64,000 nucleotides of DNA from RECM01 sp047921215 (GTDB taxonomy: Bacteria > Bacteroidota > Rhodothermia > Balneolales > Cyclonatronaceae). Below, piece by piece: positions 55,047 to 63,952 of the stretch. The DNA lies in contig JBLRWO010000022.1 in NCBI GenBank assembly GCA_047921215.1, positions 1-64,000 on the forward strand. Reading direction: 5' to 3'. Below the pieces are notes generated by a model, which was not told the DNA's origin, searched no databases, and was given only the letters and a program-made list of their open reading frames with translations. The stretch's first letter is position 1. Every line of letters begins with the position of its first letter. Position numbers and translations under genes: made by a program.

Positions 55047-56524
55047 AAATCCGTACAAAACTATCCATAACCTTCATTCTGCTGCTCATATTTGGCGTAA
55101 CAGCTATCAGCAGCTATTCCATCGTGTTCATACGCGGGTATTTGCTGGAACAGGCCATACAGAATCTTACACGGGATGCGAGATGGATGGCACTCTCGCT
55201 CGATGGTATCGAAAAGTCTTTTGAAGATCAGCTGCGGCTGGCCAGAATCAGTACCATTACAGGGTATCACATTTCTGTCTATCAACCCGATGGCAGCCTT
55301 CTCACTGAATATCCTCAAAACACGGAAACAAGCTCACCTTATCTTTCTGATGCACTGGTCACTGCCATTGAATCATCACAGGAAAACCTGCTTGTAATAA
55401 ACAGCCGGAATGATGCTTTTGTTCAAGTCTATACCTTTACCGAAAGTCCATACACTGTCAGTGATTCCGGCCCGGATACTGTTTCACCTGCCACGTCCGG
55501 CAGCCACACATCTTTGCAGACAATTCGAATAAGCAGCCTTCGACAAACAATCTATGAACCGGTTAAAACCATCCGCTGGATCATATACACCGGCATGTTT
55601 ATCTCGATAGGTCTCATCCTGATAGTAAGTTTTTCTTTTGCGGGATATATGGCGAAGCCCATTTTGCAGCTTACGCGGTCCTCAAAACGGATTGCTTCGG
55701 GTGATATTGACCACAAGATCAACCTGCAACGTTCCGACGAATTCGGTGTGCTGGCCGAATCGATTAATCAGATGGCTCTAACCCTGCGGGCCGATAATGA
55801 ACAACTGAAGAAGATTTATGAACGTCAGCAGGAATTCATTGCCGATATCGCGCACGAAATCCGCAACCCGTTGCACACCATTCTCGGCTCAATCGAAATG
55901 CTGGAGCTGAACAACCTTCCGGAAGATAAAAGAAAACACTACCTCGAAAATACCAAAAACCAGGCTGAACGCATCAGCAGCCTGTTCAAGGATCTCATCC
56001 TGTTGCAGCGGTCTGCATCCGACAACCATTTTCTTACCCCGAGGCTGTTTGACCTGTCGTCGGTCGCCATCCGGATCGAAAACGTGTATAAGGACAAGCT
56101 CTCCGGCAGAAATCTCGAATTCAGTGTCGACAAACATTTCTGCAAAGTGTACGGTGATCCGGCGCGCATCGAGCAGGTACTTGATAACCTAATCTCAAAT
56201 GCTGAAAAATACACATCCAAGGGTTATATCCGGCTTGGGTATTCAGAATTGAACGGAAAGGTAAGAATTACTGTGGAGGACAGCGGTATCGGTATTTCTC
56301 CCGAACATCATCCCTACCTGTTTAACCGGTTTTACCGGACCGACAAGGCACGGTCGCGCGACAGCGGGGGTGCGGGACTTGGACTGGCTGTTGTAAAAAG
56401 CATTATGGATGCACATCAGACTTCAATCCATGTTGAAAGCAAGCCTGGTGAAGGGACAAAAATCTACTTTGATCTCGGAAAGAGGCCTTCTGCTGAACGG
56501 GAGGAGAATGAAGACGACATCTGA
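55043..56524 (+). CDS. Membrane sensor histidine kinase
   Basis: A 493-residue kinase. Two membrane spans (about 8-32 and 177-205) flank a 145-residue periplasmic sensor region rich in Ser/Thr. A HAMP segment (LTRSSKRIASGDIDHKI), the HisKA box FIADIAHEIRNPLHTILGSI with the phosphorylated His, and the ATPase boxes DNLISNAEKY, VEDSGIGIS and SGGAGLGLAVV follow. All catalytic boxes are intact. The signal sensed is unknown. Confidence 0.95.
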   Translation: MKIRTKLSITFILLLIFGVTAISSYSIVFIRGYLLEQAIQNLTRDARWMALSLDGIEKSFEDQLRLARISTITGYHISVYQPDGSLLTEYPQNTETSSPYLSDALVTAIESSQENLLVINSRNDAFVQVYTFTESPYTVSDSGPDTVSPATSGSHTSLQTIRISSLRQTIYEPVKTIRWIIYTGMFISIGLILIVSFSFAGYMAKPILQLTRSSKRIASGDIDHKINLQRSDEFGVLAESINQMALTLRADNEQLKKIYERQQEFIADIAHEIRNPLHTILGSIEMLELNNLPEDKRKHYLENTKNQAERISSLFKDLILLQRSASDNHFLTPRLFDLSSVAIRIENVYKDKLSGRNLEFSVDKHFCKVYGDPARIEQVLDNLISNAEKYTSKGYIRLGYSELNGKVRITVEDSGIGISPEHHPYLFNRFYRTDKARSRDSGGAGLGLAVVKSIMDAHQTSIHVESKPGEGTKIYFDLGKRPSAEREENEDDI

Positions 56525-56586
56525 GCCATTGTTTACCCGTTGGCACTGCAAAATGAAGAAGTGCAGCAGGACCCGGTAATGATGTT

Positions 56587-56706
56587 TCAGGCTTCGGCTG
56601 GTTCTTCTTTTATCATGGGCAACACGATCGACATGACCATAATACCGGTAAATACGAGATAGGACATGGTTGTCAGGGATACGCGCAGAATTTCGATGGC
56701 TTCCAT
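56587..56706 (-). CDS. Possible 39-residue membrane protein
   Basis: A short minus-strand frame encodes MEAIEILRVSLTTMSYLVFT, continuing with a hydrophobic GIMVMSIVLPMI stretch and an acidic end KEEPAEA. It has one membrane span and a weak AAAGAAA site before the ATG. The layout (acidic start, span, charged tail) is that of small inner-membrane proteins. It lies between the kinase gene and the oxidoreductase gene, in the opposite direction. Confidence 0.45.
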   Translation of the reverse strand: MEAIEILRVSLTTMSYLVFTGIMVMSIVLPMIKEEPAEA

Positions 56707-56886
56707 ATCAGATTTCTTTAAAAGATTAAAAGAATTTAATGGTTAAATCGGCTGATGCCAACAAATGTTCCGCCAATAATTAAACTTTCTTAATAATAAT
56801 TGTAAAATATTCAGAGCATATACGGTCCAGTACGGCTACTTTACCTGACAGATATACTACACAGACCAACAAACTGACTACGATCT

Positions 56887-57570
56887 ATGAATGGAAGAAC
56901 TGCGCTGATTGCAGGAGCAACCGGACTTACCGGTAGCCATGTACTTAAAAATCTGCTGAACAGCAGTACCTATTCGCGTATAATTACGATCGGGCGAAGA
57001 AGTCCGGAGGCAGACCATTCCAAACTGACCGCATATGAAGGACCATTCAACCGCCTTGAGGAAATACTGGCTGACGATAGTATAGACGATATATACTGTT
57101 GCCTGGGTACAACGATGAAAAAGGCCGGAAGCCGGCCGGCATTCTATAAAGTAGATTTTGAATATGTTGTTAACCTGGCCGAATACGGTGTGGATAACGG
57201 GGCAAAACAGTTCATACTGATATCATCGGCCGGGGCAAATTCGGAATCCTCCTCATTCTATATCCGTGTAAAGGGCCAGGTTGAAAAAGCCGTCAGAATC
57301 CTGAATTTTCGTGGTGTACACATACTGCGGCCATCTCTGCTGACTGGTGAACGGGATGAAAGCCGTCCGGGTGAACGAATCGCCGAGTGGTTGCTCAGAC
57401 TTGCCGGCCCACTGATGATCGGGCCACTGCAAAAGTACCGTCCCATAAATGCCCGCACTGTGGCTGCCGCTATGGTCAGTATCGGCGCTGCTGATGTCCC
57501 CGGTGTTTTCTTTTATGAATCAGATGAAATTAACGCAATAGGTGAACGGTACCGGGAACAAAAAACATAA
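56887..57570 (+). CDS. NAD(P)-binding atypical SDR oxidoreductase (HTATIP2-like)
   Basis: A 227-residue short-chain dehydrogenase-like protein with the nucleotide motif ALIAGATGLTGSHV (6-19). YCCLGTTMKKAGS, KQFILISSAGANSESSSFYIRVKG and VHILRPSLLTGERDES follow the pattern of CC3/TIP30-type proteins. The YxxxK pair is replaced by YIRVKG. Enzymatic activity and substrate are unknown. A bidirectional terminator directly follows. Confidence 0.88.
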   Translation: MNGRTALIAGATGLTGSHVLKNLLNSSTYSRIITIGRRSPEADHSKLTAYEGPFNRLEEILADDSIDDIYCCLGTTMKKAGSRPAFYKVDFEYVVNLAEYGVDNGAKQFILISSAGANSESSSFYIRVKGQVEKAVRILNFRGVHILRPSLLTGERDESRPGERIAEWLLRLAGPLMIGPLQKYRPINARTVAAAMVSIGAADVPGVFFYESDEINAIGERYREQKT

Positions 57571-57596
57571 AAAAACCCCGCATCGGCGGGGTTTTA
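57571..57596. terminator. Bidirectional terminator
   Basis: Stem CCCCGC (57576-57581) / GCGGGG (57586-57591), loop ATCG, flanked by A-run and T-run that extend the stem by four pairs. It works for both strands and closes the oxidoreductase gene and the ribosomal operon, whose last gene rplQ ends 30 bases further on. Confidence 0.9.
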
Positions 57597-57625
57597 AATT
57601 TAAAATATCAGGGGTGAAATTCGGA

Positions 57626-58495
57626 TTATTTATCCGTTTTCCCCTTATCCTCTTTTTTCTTTTCATCACCGGCAGAGGAATCAGCCTCGGAACTGGTATC
57701 AGCCTTTGCCTTTGTTATTTCGGAGTCATCTTTGGCTTCCGTTTTCTCTTCGGCAACATCAGAGGCCCCGGTTACGGTTTCGGCTTCAGTAGCATCGGCC
57801 GTGGCTTCATCTGTTTTGACTTCGGCTTCAGTTTCCTGTGCGGCAGGCGATGTGGCAGGCTTTGTTTCCTCTGATGCTTCGGCAGTCGTTTTCGTTTTGA
57901 CTTCTTTTTCAGCCGTTTGATCGGATTTCACATCCTGAACCGGTTCAGCACTCTTTTCGGCCGGAGCGGCTTCTTCATCTTTTACCTCGGGTGCAGCATT
58001 GGCCTTGCCCGCGGTTTTTTTGGAATCAGCCTGATCTTTGGCTGGTGTTTTAGCCGTTGCAGAGGTTTCTTCTTTGGTCTTGCCCGATCCGCGACGGGTA
58101 CGTTTTTTCTTCTTGCCGGCAGTTTCCGGTTTTGAGTCGTTGTAGTCTACCAGTTCGATAATGGCAACAGGAGCCCCGTCGCCAGAACGGTTACCGACTT
58201 TAACGATACGGGTGTACCCTCCCGGCCGGTCAGCCACCAGCGGACCGACCTCTTCGAAGATCTTTTTAACGGTATCCTTGTCGCGAAGGGCCGAAAAAAC
58301 GATCCTGCGGTTCAGCAGATTATCCTCTTTGGAACGCGTAATAAGCGGCTCAACGAACTTGCGGAGTTCTTTTGCTTTCGGAAGTGTTGTTGTAATACGC
58401 TCATTTTTGATCAGGGCATTTGACAATGCCTCGAGCGTCGCTTTACGGTGTGAACTGGTTCTTCCCAGTTTTCTGCCTCTTACCTGATGGCGCAT
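57626..58495 (-). CDS. rplQ: Ribosomal protein L17 with long Ala/Glu/Lys/Thr-rich tail
   Basis: Residues 1-120 are a normal L17 (MRHQVRGRKLGRTSSHRKAT, LRKFVEPLITRSK, RPGGYTRIVKVG). They are followed by a 169-residue low-complexity tail. The tail begins with a basic patch KKKKRTRRGSGKTK and then turns strongly acidic with repeated motifs such as AEK, TEA, KTE and AKA, lacking aromatic residues. It ends KKKEDKGKTDK. Standard L17 is about 115-130 residues, so the tail more than doubles it. The frame is open throughout, so it is a true extension and not an adjacent gene. It would protrude from the ribosome near the exit-tunnel side; the role is unknown. Confidence 0.95.
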   Translation of the reverse strand: MRHQVRGRKLGRTSSHRKATLEALSNALIKNERITTTLPKAKELRKFVEPLITRSKEDNLLNRRIVFSALRDKDTVKKIFEEVGPLVADRPGGYTRIVKVGNRSGDGAPVAIIELVDYNDSKPETAGKKKKRTRRGSGKTKEETSATAKTPAKDQADSKKTAGKANAAPEVKDEEAAPAEKSAEPVQDVKSDQTAEKEVKTKTTAEASEETKPATSPAAQETEAEVKTDEATADATEAETVTGASDVAEEKTEAKDDSEITKAKADTSSEADSSAGDEKKKEDKGKTDK

Positions 58496-58514
58496 TGATC
58501 TGTTTCCTTAAAAA

Positions 58515-59498
58515 TTATTTTTGTTTCTCGAGGTATTTTTGCACATCCATACCAAAGAAAAGATTCTTCTCTTCGATCACTTCGATGAGCTCATTGAGCG
58601 ATTTACGCCCGAAGTTTCTGAATTTGAGCAACTCTGCCTCATCTTTTGCCACCAGCTCACCGATGGTGTTTATGTTGGCTGATTTAAGACAGTTGTACGA
58701 TCGAACACTGAGATTGAGATCTTCGATGCTCGTTTTCAACAGGTTTGCAATGCGAAGCTTTTCAGAATCCACTTCATCCTCTTCCTGCGAGAACGGCTCA
58801 TCGATTTTTTCAGTAATGAATTTTTCGATGTGGTCTTTGAGAATTTTGCCTGCAATGGTCAGGGCTTCCTTCGGATTTACGGAACCGTCGGTTGTTACCT
58901 CCATCACGAGTTTTTCGTAGTCAGTGCGCTGACCTACACGAACATTCTCTACGTTGAATTTCACGACTTTGATCGGTGTGAAAATAGCATCGACAGACAT
59001 TACATCCACATCGGTTTCCTCTTCGGAGCCCTGCTCTTCGGAGGTCACATAACCTTTACCGCGGGTAAGCCGGAGTTCCATATCGATTGCCCCATCTTCA
59101 GAGAGTGTTGCGATATGATGATCCGTATTCAGTACCGTGAATTCTGCGGTTGCTTCATTGATATCGTTGGCAGTAACCACACCGGGGCCTTTTTTGGTAA
59201 CACGAATCACGCCGGTACTTTGGTCGATCTGCTTGAAGCGAACGCCCTTAAGATTCAGAATGATGTCGTATACGTCTTCTGATATGCCTTTAACGCTGGA
59301 ATACTCGTGCTTTACCCCGTTCATCTTTACAGCGGTTATAGCTGTTCCTGATAGGGATGAAAGCAGAACTCTGCGGAAGGCGTTACCAATGGTAACCCCG
59401 TAACCGCGTTCAAGCGGCTGAAGAACGAATTTACCGATAAAATCGGTGCATTCTTCCACCACCAGGCTGTCGGGCATTTGGAGTTGATTTGTACTCAT
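58515..59498 (-). CDS. rpoA: RNA polymerase alpha subunit
   Basis: A 327-residue alpha subunit. The N-terminal assembly domain has KFVLQPLERGYGVTIGNAFR (residues about 19-38) and VRVTKKGPGVV; the C-terminal DNA-contacting domain (about 260-320) has LNLSVRSYNCLKSANINTIG and KFRNFGRKSLNEL. It lies between rpsD and rplQ with short gaps, the standard position. Confidence 0.98.
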   Translation of the reverse strand: MSTNQLQMPDSLVVEECTDFIGKFVLQPLERGYGVTIGNAFRRVLLSSLSGTAITAVKMNGVKHEYSSVKGISEDVYDIILNLKGVRFKQIDQSTGVIRVTKKGPGVVTANDINEATAEFTVLNTDHHIATLSEDGAIDMELRLTRGKGYVTSEEQGSEEETDVDVMSVDAIFTPIKVVKFNVENVRVGQRTDYEKLVMEVTTDGSVNPKEALTIAGKILKDHIEKFITEKIDEPFSQEEDEVDSEKLRIANLLKTSIEDLNLSVRSYNCLKSANINTIGELVAKDEAELLKFRNFGRKSLNELIEVIEEKNLFFGMDVQKYLEKQK

Positions 59499-59530
59499 AA
59501 ATCTGTGAAGTACCTTTAAAAATGAAATGA

Positions 59531-60136
59531 TTACTTGGAGTAGAGCTCCACTATGAGCTGTACGTTGATATTTTCCGGGATTTCGTCGAATTCCGGATAG
59601 TTCAGGAATTTACCTGTCATCAGTTTGCGGTCCACTTCCAGCCAGTTGTAACGGTTGCGCGGGGCATAACTGATGGTTTCGTTGATGATTTCAAGATCAC
59701 GTGATTTCGGCCTTACCGTTACCACATCACCCGGTTTCAGGGTGTATGATGGGATGTTGACCACAATACCGTTAACCACGATATGTTTGTGAGTAACGAG
59801 CTGACGGGCCTGGCGCCGTGTACGGGCAAATCCCATACGGAACACAGTATTGTCGAGCCTGGCTTCCAGAAATTTCATCAGGTTTTCGCCGGTTACACCG
59901 GTTTTGCTGCTGGCCTTTTCAAAAAGGTTCCGGAACTGGCGTTCCAGCATACCATAGGTATACTTTGCTTTTTGCTTTTGTTCAAGCTGGATCGCATACT
60001 CCGATTTTTTCTGAAACCGTGAGCGGCCGTGTTGACCCGGGCCGTAGGGTTTGCGCTCGAGTGCCTTGGAAGGACCAAAAATAGGCTCTTTAAATCGACG
60101 TGCTCTTTTCTGCTTGGGACCTGTATATCTTGCCAT
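59531..60136 (-). CDS. rpsD: 30S ribosomal protein S4
   Basis: A 201-residue S4 that binds 16S rRNA at an early assembly step. It begins MARYTGPKQKRARRFKEPIF and has KYTYGMLERQFRNLFEKA, then the S4 RNA-binding domain LEARLDNTVFRMGFARTRRQ with VTHKHIVVNGIVVNIPSY. The zinc-binding cysteines near the N-terminus of some S4 proteins are absent, so this is the C-minus form. It follows rpsK. Confidence 0.97.
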   Translation of the reverse strand: MARYTGPKQKRARRFKEPIFGPSKALERKPYGPGQHGRSRFQKKSEYAIQLEQKQKAKYTYGMLERQFRNLFEKASSKTGVTGENLMKFLEARLDNTVFRMGFARTRRQARQLVTHKHIVVNGIVVNIPSYTLKPGDVVTVRPKSRDLEIINETISYAPRNRYNWLEVDRKLMTGKFLNYPEFDEIPENINVQLIVELYSK

Positions 60137-60162
60137 GTGTCTTTATCCGTTTACAAATATGA

Positions 60163-60567
60163 TTATACTCTTCTGCGTTTGGGGGGGCGGCAGCCATTGT
60201 GCGGTATTGGTGTCATGTCCCGAATGGACAGCACTTCAATACCGTTGGTTGCCAGAGCACGAATTGCAGCTTCGCGGCCTGAGCCCGGACCTTTTACAAA
60301 TACGGTAACTTTGCGTAAACCGACCTCGTAGGCTGATTTTGCTGCATCCTCGGCGCTGAGCTGGGCGGCATAAGGGGTATTTTTACGTGAACCTTTAAAG
60401 CCCTTCTTCCCGGCCGAACCCCACGAAATGGTATTCCCATCGCCATCGGTAAGGGTTACGATCACGTTGTTGAAGGTAGCTTTGATGAAAGCCATCCCTG
60501 TCGGATCAGCTAACTGCTTTCTTTTCTTTTTGGAAGCAGCAGTAGTTTTTGTCTGTTTTTTTGCCAT
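60163..60567 (-). CDS. rpsK: 30S ribosomal protein S11
   Basis: A 134-residue S11. It has FIKATFNNVIVTLTDGDGNT, SWGSAGKKGFKGSRKNTPYA, VFVKGPGSGREAAIRAL and the C-terminal RDMTPIPHNGCRPPKRRRV. The first 18 residues are a basic, Ala/Thr-rich leader. It lies between rpsM and rpsD as usual. Confidence 0.98.
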   Translation of the reverse strand: MAKKQTKTTAASKKKRKQLADPTGMAFIKATFNNVIVTLTDGDGNTISWGSAGKKGFKGSRKNTPYAAQLSAEDAAKSAYEVGLRKVTVFVKGPGSGREAAIRALATNGIEVLSIRDMTPIPHNGCRPPKRRRV

Positions 60568-60587
60568 CGGTTATAAACGGTTACGGA

Positions 60588-60965
60588 TTACTTCTTAGCC
60601 ATCTTCTTGCCGGCCACAGTTTTGCGACGGCCTTTGCGGGTTCTGGCGTTTGTTTTTGTGCGCTGACCACGTACGGGCAGGCCTTTTCTGTGACGAAGAC
60701 CCCGGTAGCAGCCGATATCCATGAAATGCTTGATGTTCGCATTCACTTCCGAGCGGAGTGCACCCTCGAGTTTGTATTCGGCTTCCAGAAGCTTCCGCAA
60801 CTGGGTTACCTGTTCTTCAGTCCAATCTCCAACTTTGGTATCATAATCCATGCCAACTTTATCCAGGATTTCCCGGGAACGGCTGCGGCCAATACCAAAG
60901 ATGTAGGTCAGGCCTACTTCTCCGCGTTTTTCTTTTGGAAGGTCTATACCTGCAAGACGAGCCAT
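60588..60965 (-). CDS. rpsM: 30S ribosomal protein S13
   Basis: A 125-residue S13. MARLAGIDLPKEKRGEVGLT opens the protein; LTYIFGIGRSRSREILDKVG and GCYRGLRHRKGLPVRGQRTK are the family blocks, and the basic tail is ARTRKGRRKTVAGKKMAKK. It follows rpmJ, as in the canonical alpha operon. Confidence 0.98.
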   Translation of the reverse strand: MARLAGIDLPKEKRGEVGLTYIFGIGRSRSREILDKVGMDYDTKVGDWTEEQVTQLRKLLEAEYKLEGALRSEVNANIKHFMDIGCYRGLRHRKGLPVRGQRTKTNARTRKGRRKTVAGKKMAKK

Positions 60966-60984
60966 AAACTGTATCTACTCCTTA

Positions 60985-61101
60985 TTATCCCTGACGCTGT
61001 TTATTGCGCGGGTTTTTCTTGTTGATTACATAAATCCGGCCTTTGCGACGTACAATCTTATCGCCGGCGGTTCTTTTACGAACGGAAGCTTTTGTTTTCA
61101 T
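60985..61101 (-). CDS. rpmJ: 50S ribosomal protein L36, zinc-free form
   Basis: A 38-residue L36 starting MKTKASVRKRTAGDKIVRRK and ending NPRNKQRQG. The fold is recognisable from KxxASVRKR, the IVRRKGRIYVI core and the KNPRxKQRQG end. The usual zinc ligands are missing: the cysteines are replaced by Thr, Asp and Asn, and the histidine of 'NPRHKQ' is Asn. This is the C-minus type known in several bacteria. It sits between infA and rpsM. Confidence 0.93.
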   Translation of the reverse strand: MKTKASVRKRTAGDKIVRRKGRIYVINKKNPRNKQRQG

Positions 61102-61106
61102 CGGTC

Positions 61107-61325
61107 TTATTTATAACGGTAGGTTATTCTTCCTTTACTCAAATCATAGGGCGACATTTCAACGGTCACTTTGTCGCCCGGCAAAATCTTGATGTAATAC
61201 ATCCTCATTTTTCCCGACACATGGGCCAGAATTTCGTGTCCATTATCGAGCTTAACACGGAATCGCGCATTCGGCAACGCCTCAATGATGGTACCTTCCT
61301 GCTTTATTGATTCTTGCTTAGCCAT
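61107..61325 (-). CDS. infA: Translation initiation factor IF-1
   Basis: A 72-residue IF-1: EGTIIEALPNARFRVKLDNG, HEILAHVSGKMRMYYIKILP and GDKVTVEMSPYDLSKGRITY form the OB-fold that binds the ribosomal A site. It overlaps the end of map by eight bases and precedes rpmJ by five, so the three are coupled. Confidence 0.98.
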   Translation of the reverse strand: MAKQESIKQEGTIIEALPNARFRVKLDNGHEILAHVSGKMRMYYIKILPGDKVTVEMSPYDLSKGRITYRYK

Positions 61326-62130
61326 TAAATGTAAACTTGTCTAACTGAATTTTGGTTATCTCCTCAATATACTCAAAAGTACTTAAAATTTCAGCATTTC
61401 CTTCGCGTACAACCACATCGTGCTCATAGTGGGCGGCCTTGCTTCCATCTGCCGTCACTATGGTCCAGCCGTCACTGAGCGTCTTTATTTTCCACGTTCC
61501 GTCGGTGATCATCGGCTCTACAGCCAGTGTCATGCCGGACCGCAAACGCTCACCACGGCCCTTCTTACCGAAGTTGGGAACCGATGGACTTTCGTGGAGC
61601 GACCTGCCCAGGCCGTGGCCTACCAGATCGCGTACCACTCCGAATCCATGTGATTCGCAATGGGTCTGCACGGCATTGGAGATGTCGCCAACTCTGTTGC
61701 CGTGTACCGCTTTTTCAATACCGTAATAGAGCGATTCCATCGTGGTCAGAAGCAGCTTCATCGTCTGCTCATCGCACTCCCCTACGATGTACGTGTAGGC
61801 GGAATCTCCGAAATATCCATTTTTTTCAACGCCGCAGTCGATCGACACGATGTCGCCCTCCTGCAGTTCGTAGTTGCCCGGAAAACCGTGCACTACCTGT
61901 TCATTCACCGAAACACAAAGAGTGGCCGGAAAGGGATTGTTAAATGGTCCGTATCCCTTGAATGCTGCCCTTGCATCATTTGCCTTGATGTAATCTTCGG
62001 CAACCTGATCCAGTTTTGATGTTTTTACACCCGGTTTGATGTATCGGGCTACCTCAGCGTGGGTTCGTGACACGAGTTGTGCACTTTCCCTCATCAGTTT
62101 TATTTCCTGTTCGCTCTTGAGGTAGATCAT
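61318..62130 (-). CDS. map: Methionine aminopeptidase, type I
   Basis: A 270-residue type I enzyme that removes the initiator methionine. Metal ligands appear in order: the aspartates in VSIDCGVEKNGYFGDSAY, the histidine in LVGHGLGRSLHESPSVPNFG, and the glutamates in TLAVEPMI and HYEHDVVV-EGNAEIL. It begins MIYLKSEQEIKLMRESAQLV. Its ATG overlaps the stop of secY by one base, the common secY-map-infA order. Confidence 0.97.
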   Translation of the reverse strand: MIYLKSEQEIKLMRESAQLVSRTHAEVARYIKPGVKTSKLDQVAEDYIKANDARAAFKGYGPFNNPFPATLCVSVNEQVVHGFPGNYELQEGDIVSIDCGVEKNGYFGDSAYTYIVGECDEQTMKLLLTTMESLYYGIEKAVHGNRVGDISNAVQTHCESHGFGVVRDLVGHGLGRSLHESPSVPNFGKKGRGERLRSGMTLAVEPMITDGTWKIKTLSDGWTIVTADGSKAAHYEHDVVVREGNAEILSTFEYIEEITKIQLDKFTFNG

Positions 62131-63437
62131 TACATTCGCCGGCGACCCTTGATCCTGCCGCTCTTCATGAAGCCGTCGTAATGACGCATCATCAAGTGAC
62201 TTTCAACCTGCTGCAGTGTATCCAGGCCCACACCCACAATAATGAGGAGGCTCGTTCCACCGTAGAACATCGCAAAACCGGGTGTGACCCCGAAGTTGGC
62301 GGCAAATGCCGGCATAATCGCGATGAAGGCCAGGAAGATTGATCCGGGCAGTGTAATCTTTGTCAGTATGTTATCAATGAACTCGACGGTTTGCTTGCCG
62401 GGACGTACCCCAGGTATAAAACCGCCCTGTCTTTTCATGGTATCCGCCATCTCCTTCGGATTGATCACAATCGCGGTATAGAAGAAGGTGAAGAACACAC
62501 ATATTGTTGCAAAAATGATGTTATAAGCCACGCCGGTAAAATCGGACGACCAGCCGGTGAGCATCTGTACAGTTTCGTTGCCTGGAAAGAACTGACCGAA
62601 GGTGCTGGGAATGAACATGATCGACTGGGCAAAGATAATGGGCATCACACCTGCTGCATTCACACGAAGCGGAAGATATTGTGTCGTACCGCCATAGACC
62701 TTGCGCCCCACCACCCTGCGTGCATACTGCACCGGAATCCTCCGCTGACCCTGGGTAAGCAGTACCACCGACGCTGTTACCAATACCAGTATCACTATCT
62801 CGGCAATTACAATGATGGCATTGTCTTTGGTGTTCCACTCATTCATAAAGTTGGTGGGCAGTGCCGCGATAATACCGATCATAATGAGCAACGAGATACC
62901 ATTACCGATACCGCGCTCCGTAATCCGTTCACCAAGCCACATCACGAATACCGTACCTGCGGTCAGTACAATCATACAGTTTATGATAAATGCCGTATTG
63001 CTCACGATGATGGCATCTCCCTGGGTTGCAAGCAAATTGATGGCAAAACCAATGGACTGCACCAGCGTGATCAGAACGGTACCATACCGTGTGAGCTGGT
63101 TTATTTTTCTTCTTCCCTCTTCACCCTCCCGCTGCAGCTTCTGGAAGTAGGGAACAACGGCACCCATAAGCTGGATGATAATGGCCGCTGTAATGTAGGG
63201 CATAATTCCGAGGGCAAATACACCGGCCCGTGCAAACGCCCCACCCACAAACATGTCGAACAGACCCAGCAGATCGGTAGCCCGCCCGGTGCTCTGCACC
63301 AGCATGGATGCATCCACACCAGGCATGGTTATGTAGGTCCCAATCCTGAAGACCATGAGAATACCCACGGTGTAGAGAATCCGGTTCCTCAGTTCTTCGA
63401 TTTTGAAGATGTTGCGAAAGTTTTCTATTAAACTCAT
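62130..63437 (-). CDS. secY: Protein translocase subunit SecY
   Basis: A 435-residue SecY with ten membrane segments. It begins MSLIENFRNIFKIEELRNRI; the first span is YTVGILMVFRIGTYI and the plug region reads GRATDLLGLFDMFVGGAFA. GIMPYITAAIIIQLM, QGQRRIPVQYARRV and NPKEMADTMKRQGGFIPGVR (the SecA-contacting loop) are typical. It lies 26 bases after rplO and is coupled to map. Confidence 0.97.
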   Translation of the reverse strand: MSLIENFRNIFKIEELRNRILYTVGILMVFRIGTYITMPGVDASMLVQSTGRATDLLGLFDMFVGGAFARAGVFALGIMPYITAAIIIQLMGAVVPYFQKLQREGEEGRRKINQLTRYGTVLITLVQSIGFAINLLATQGDAIIVSNTAFIINCMIVLTAGTVFVMWLGERITERGIGNGISLLIMIGIIAALPTNFMNEWNTKDNAIIVIAEIVILVLVTASVVLLTQGQRRIPVQYARRVVGRKVYGGTTQYLPLRVNAAGVMPIIFAQSIMFIPSTFGQFFPGNETVQMLTGWSSDFTGVAYNIIFATICVFFTFFYTAIVINPKEMADTMKRQGGFIPGVRPGKQTVEFIDNILTKITLPGSIFLAFIAIMPAFAANFGVTPGFAMFYGGTSLLIIVGVGLDTLQQVESHLMMRHYDGFMKSGRIKGRRRM

Positions 63438-63463
63438 TAGCCGTAGATAACCCGAGTGAACGG

Positions 63464-63913
63464 TTACTGGATTTTATTTGTCTTGCCGCCCGCTTTTTCA
63501 ATCTTTTCAACTGCAGTTGCGCTGAAAGCGTGGGCTTCAATTTCTAATTTGGATGTAATCTCGCCGCGACCCAAAACCTTTACCAGGTCTTTTTTGGACA
63601 CAAGGCCTGCACCTATGAACTCGGCTACACCGACTTTCCCGTCTTTGGCATCGGCAAAGCGCTCCTGGATCACATCAAGATTGATAGCTTTGTATTCAAC
63701 CCGGAAGAAGTTATTGAACCCGAACTTGGGTACCCTTCGTTGCAGCGGCATCTGGCCACCTTCAAAAGATACCTTGCGGCTGTATCCGCTTCCGGCTTTC
63801 TGGCCCTTGTGGCCACGTCCTGATTGCTTGCCGAGGCCTGATCCCTCTCCGCGACCAACTCTTTTGGCCGTTTTCTTGTTGGGTCCGGGGGCTTTTAAAT
63901 TGTGAAGTTTCAT
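63464..63913 (-). CDS. rplO: 50S ribosomal protein L15
   Basis: A 149-residue L15 with MKLHNLKAPGPNKKTAKRVG, RGEGSGLGKQSGRGHKGQKA and FEGGQMPLQRRVPKFGFNN. The end AHAFSATAVEKIEKAGGKTN is typical. It is preceded by what looks like rpsE rather than rpmD, with about 39 bases between. Confidence 0.96.
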   Translation of the reverse strand: MKLHNLKAPGPNKKTAKRVGRGEGSGLGKQSGRGHKGQKAGSGYSRKVSFEGGQMPLQRRVPKFGFNNFFRVEYKAINLDVIQERFADAKDGKVGVAEFIGAGLVSKKDLVKVLGRGEITSKLEIEAHAFSATAVEKIEKAGGKTNKIQ

Positions 63914-63952
63914 CGTGAAAAACTCGGTTTGGATGTTAATCCCTAGTTTATA

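Noticed and set aside
57732..58135. Plus-strand Val/Ser- and Phe/Gly-rich frames opposite the L17 tail
   Set aside because: They are the antisense readings of the Ala/Glu/Lys-rich tail and have no independent start signals.
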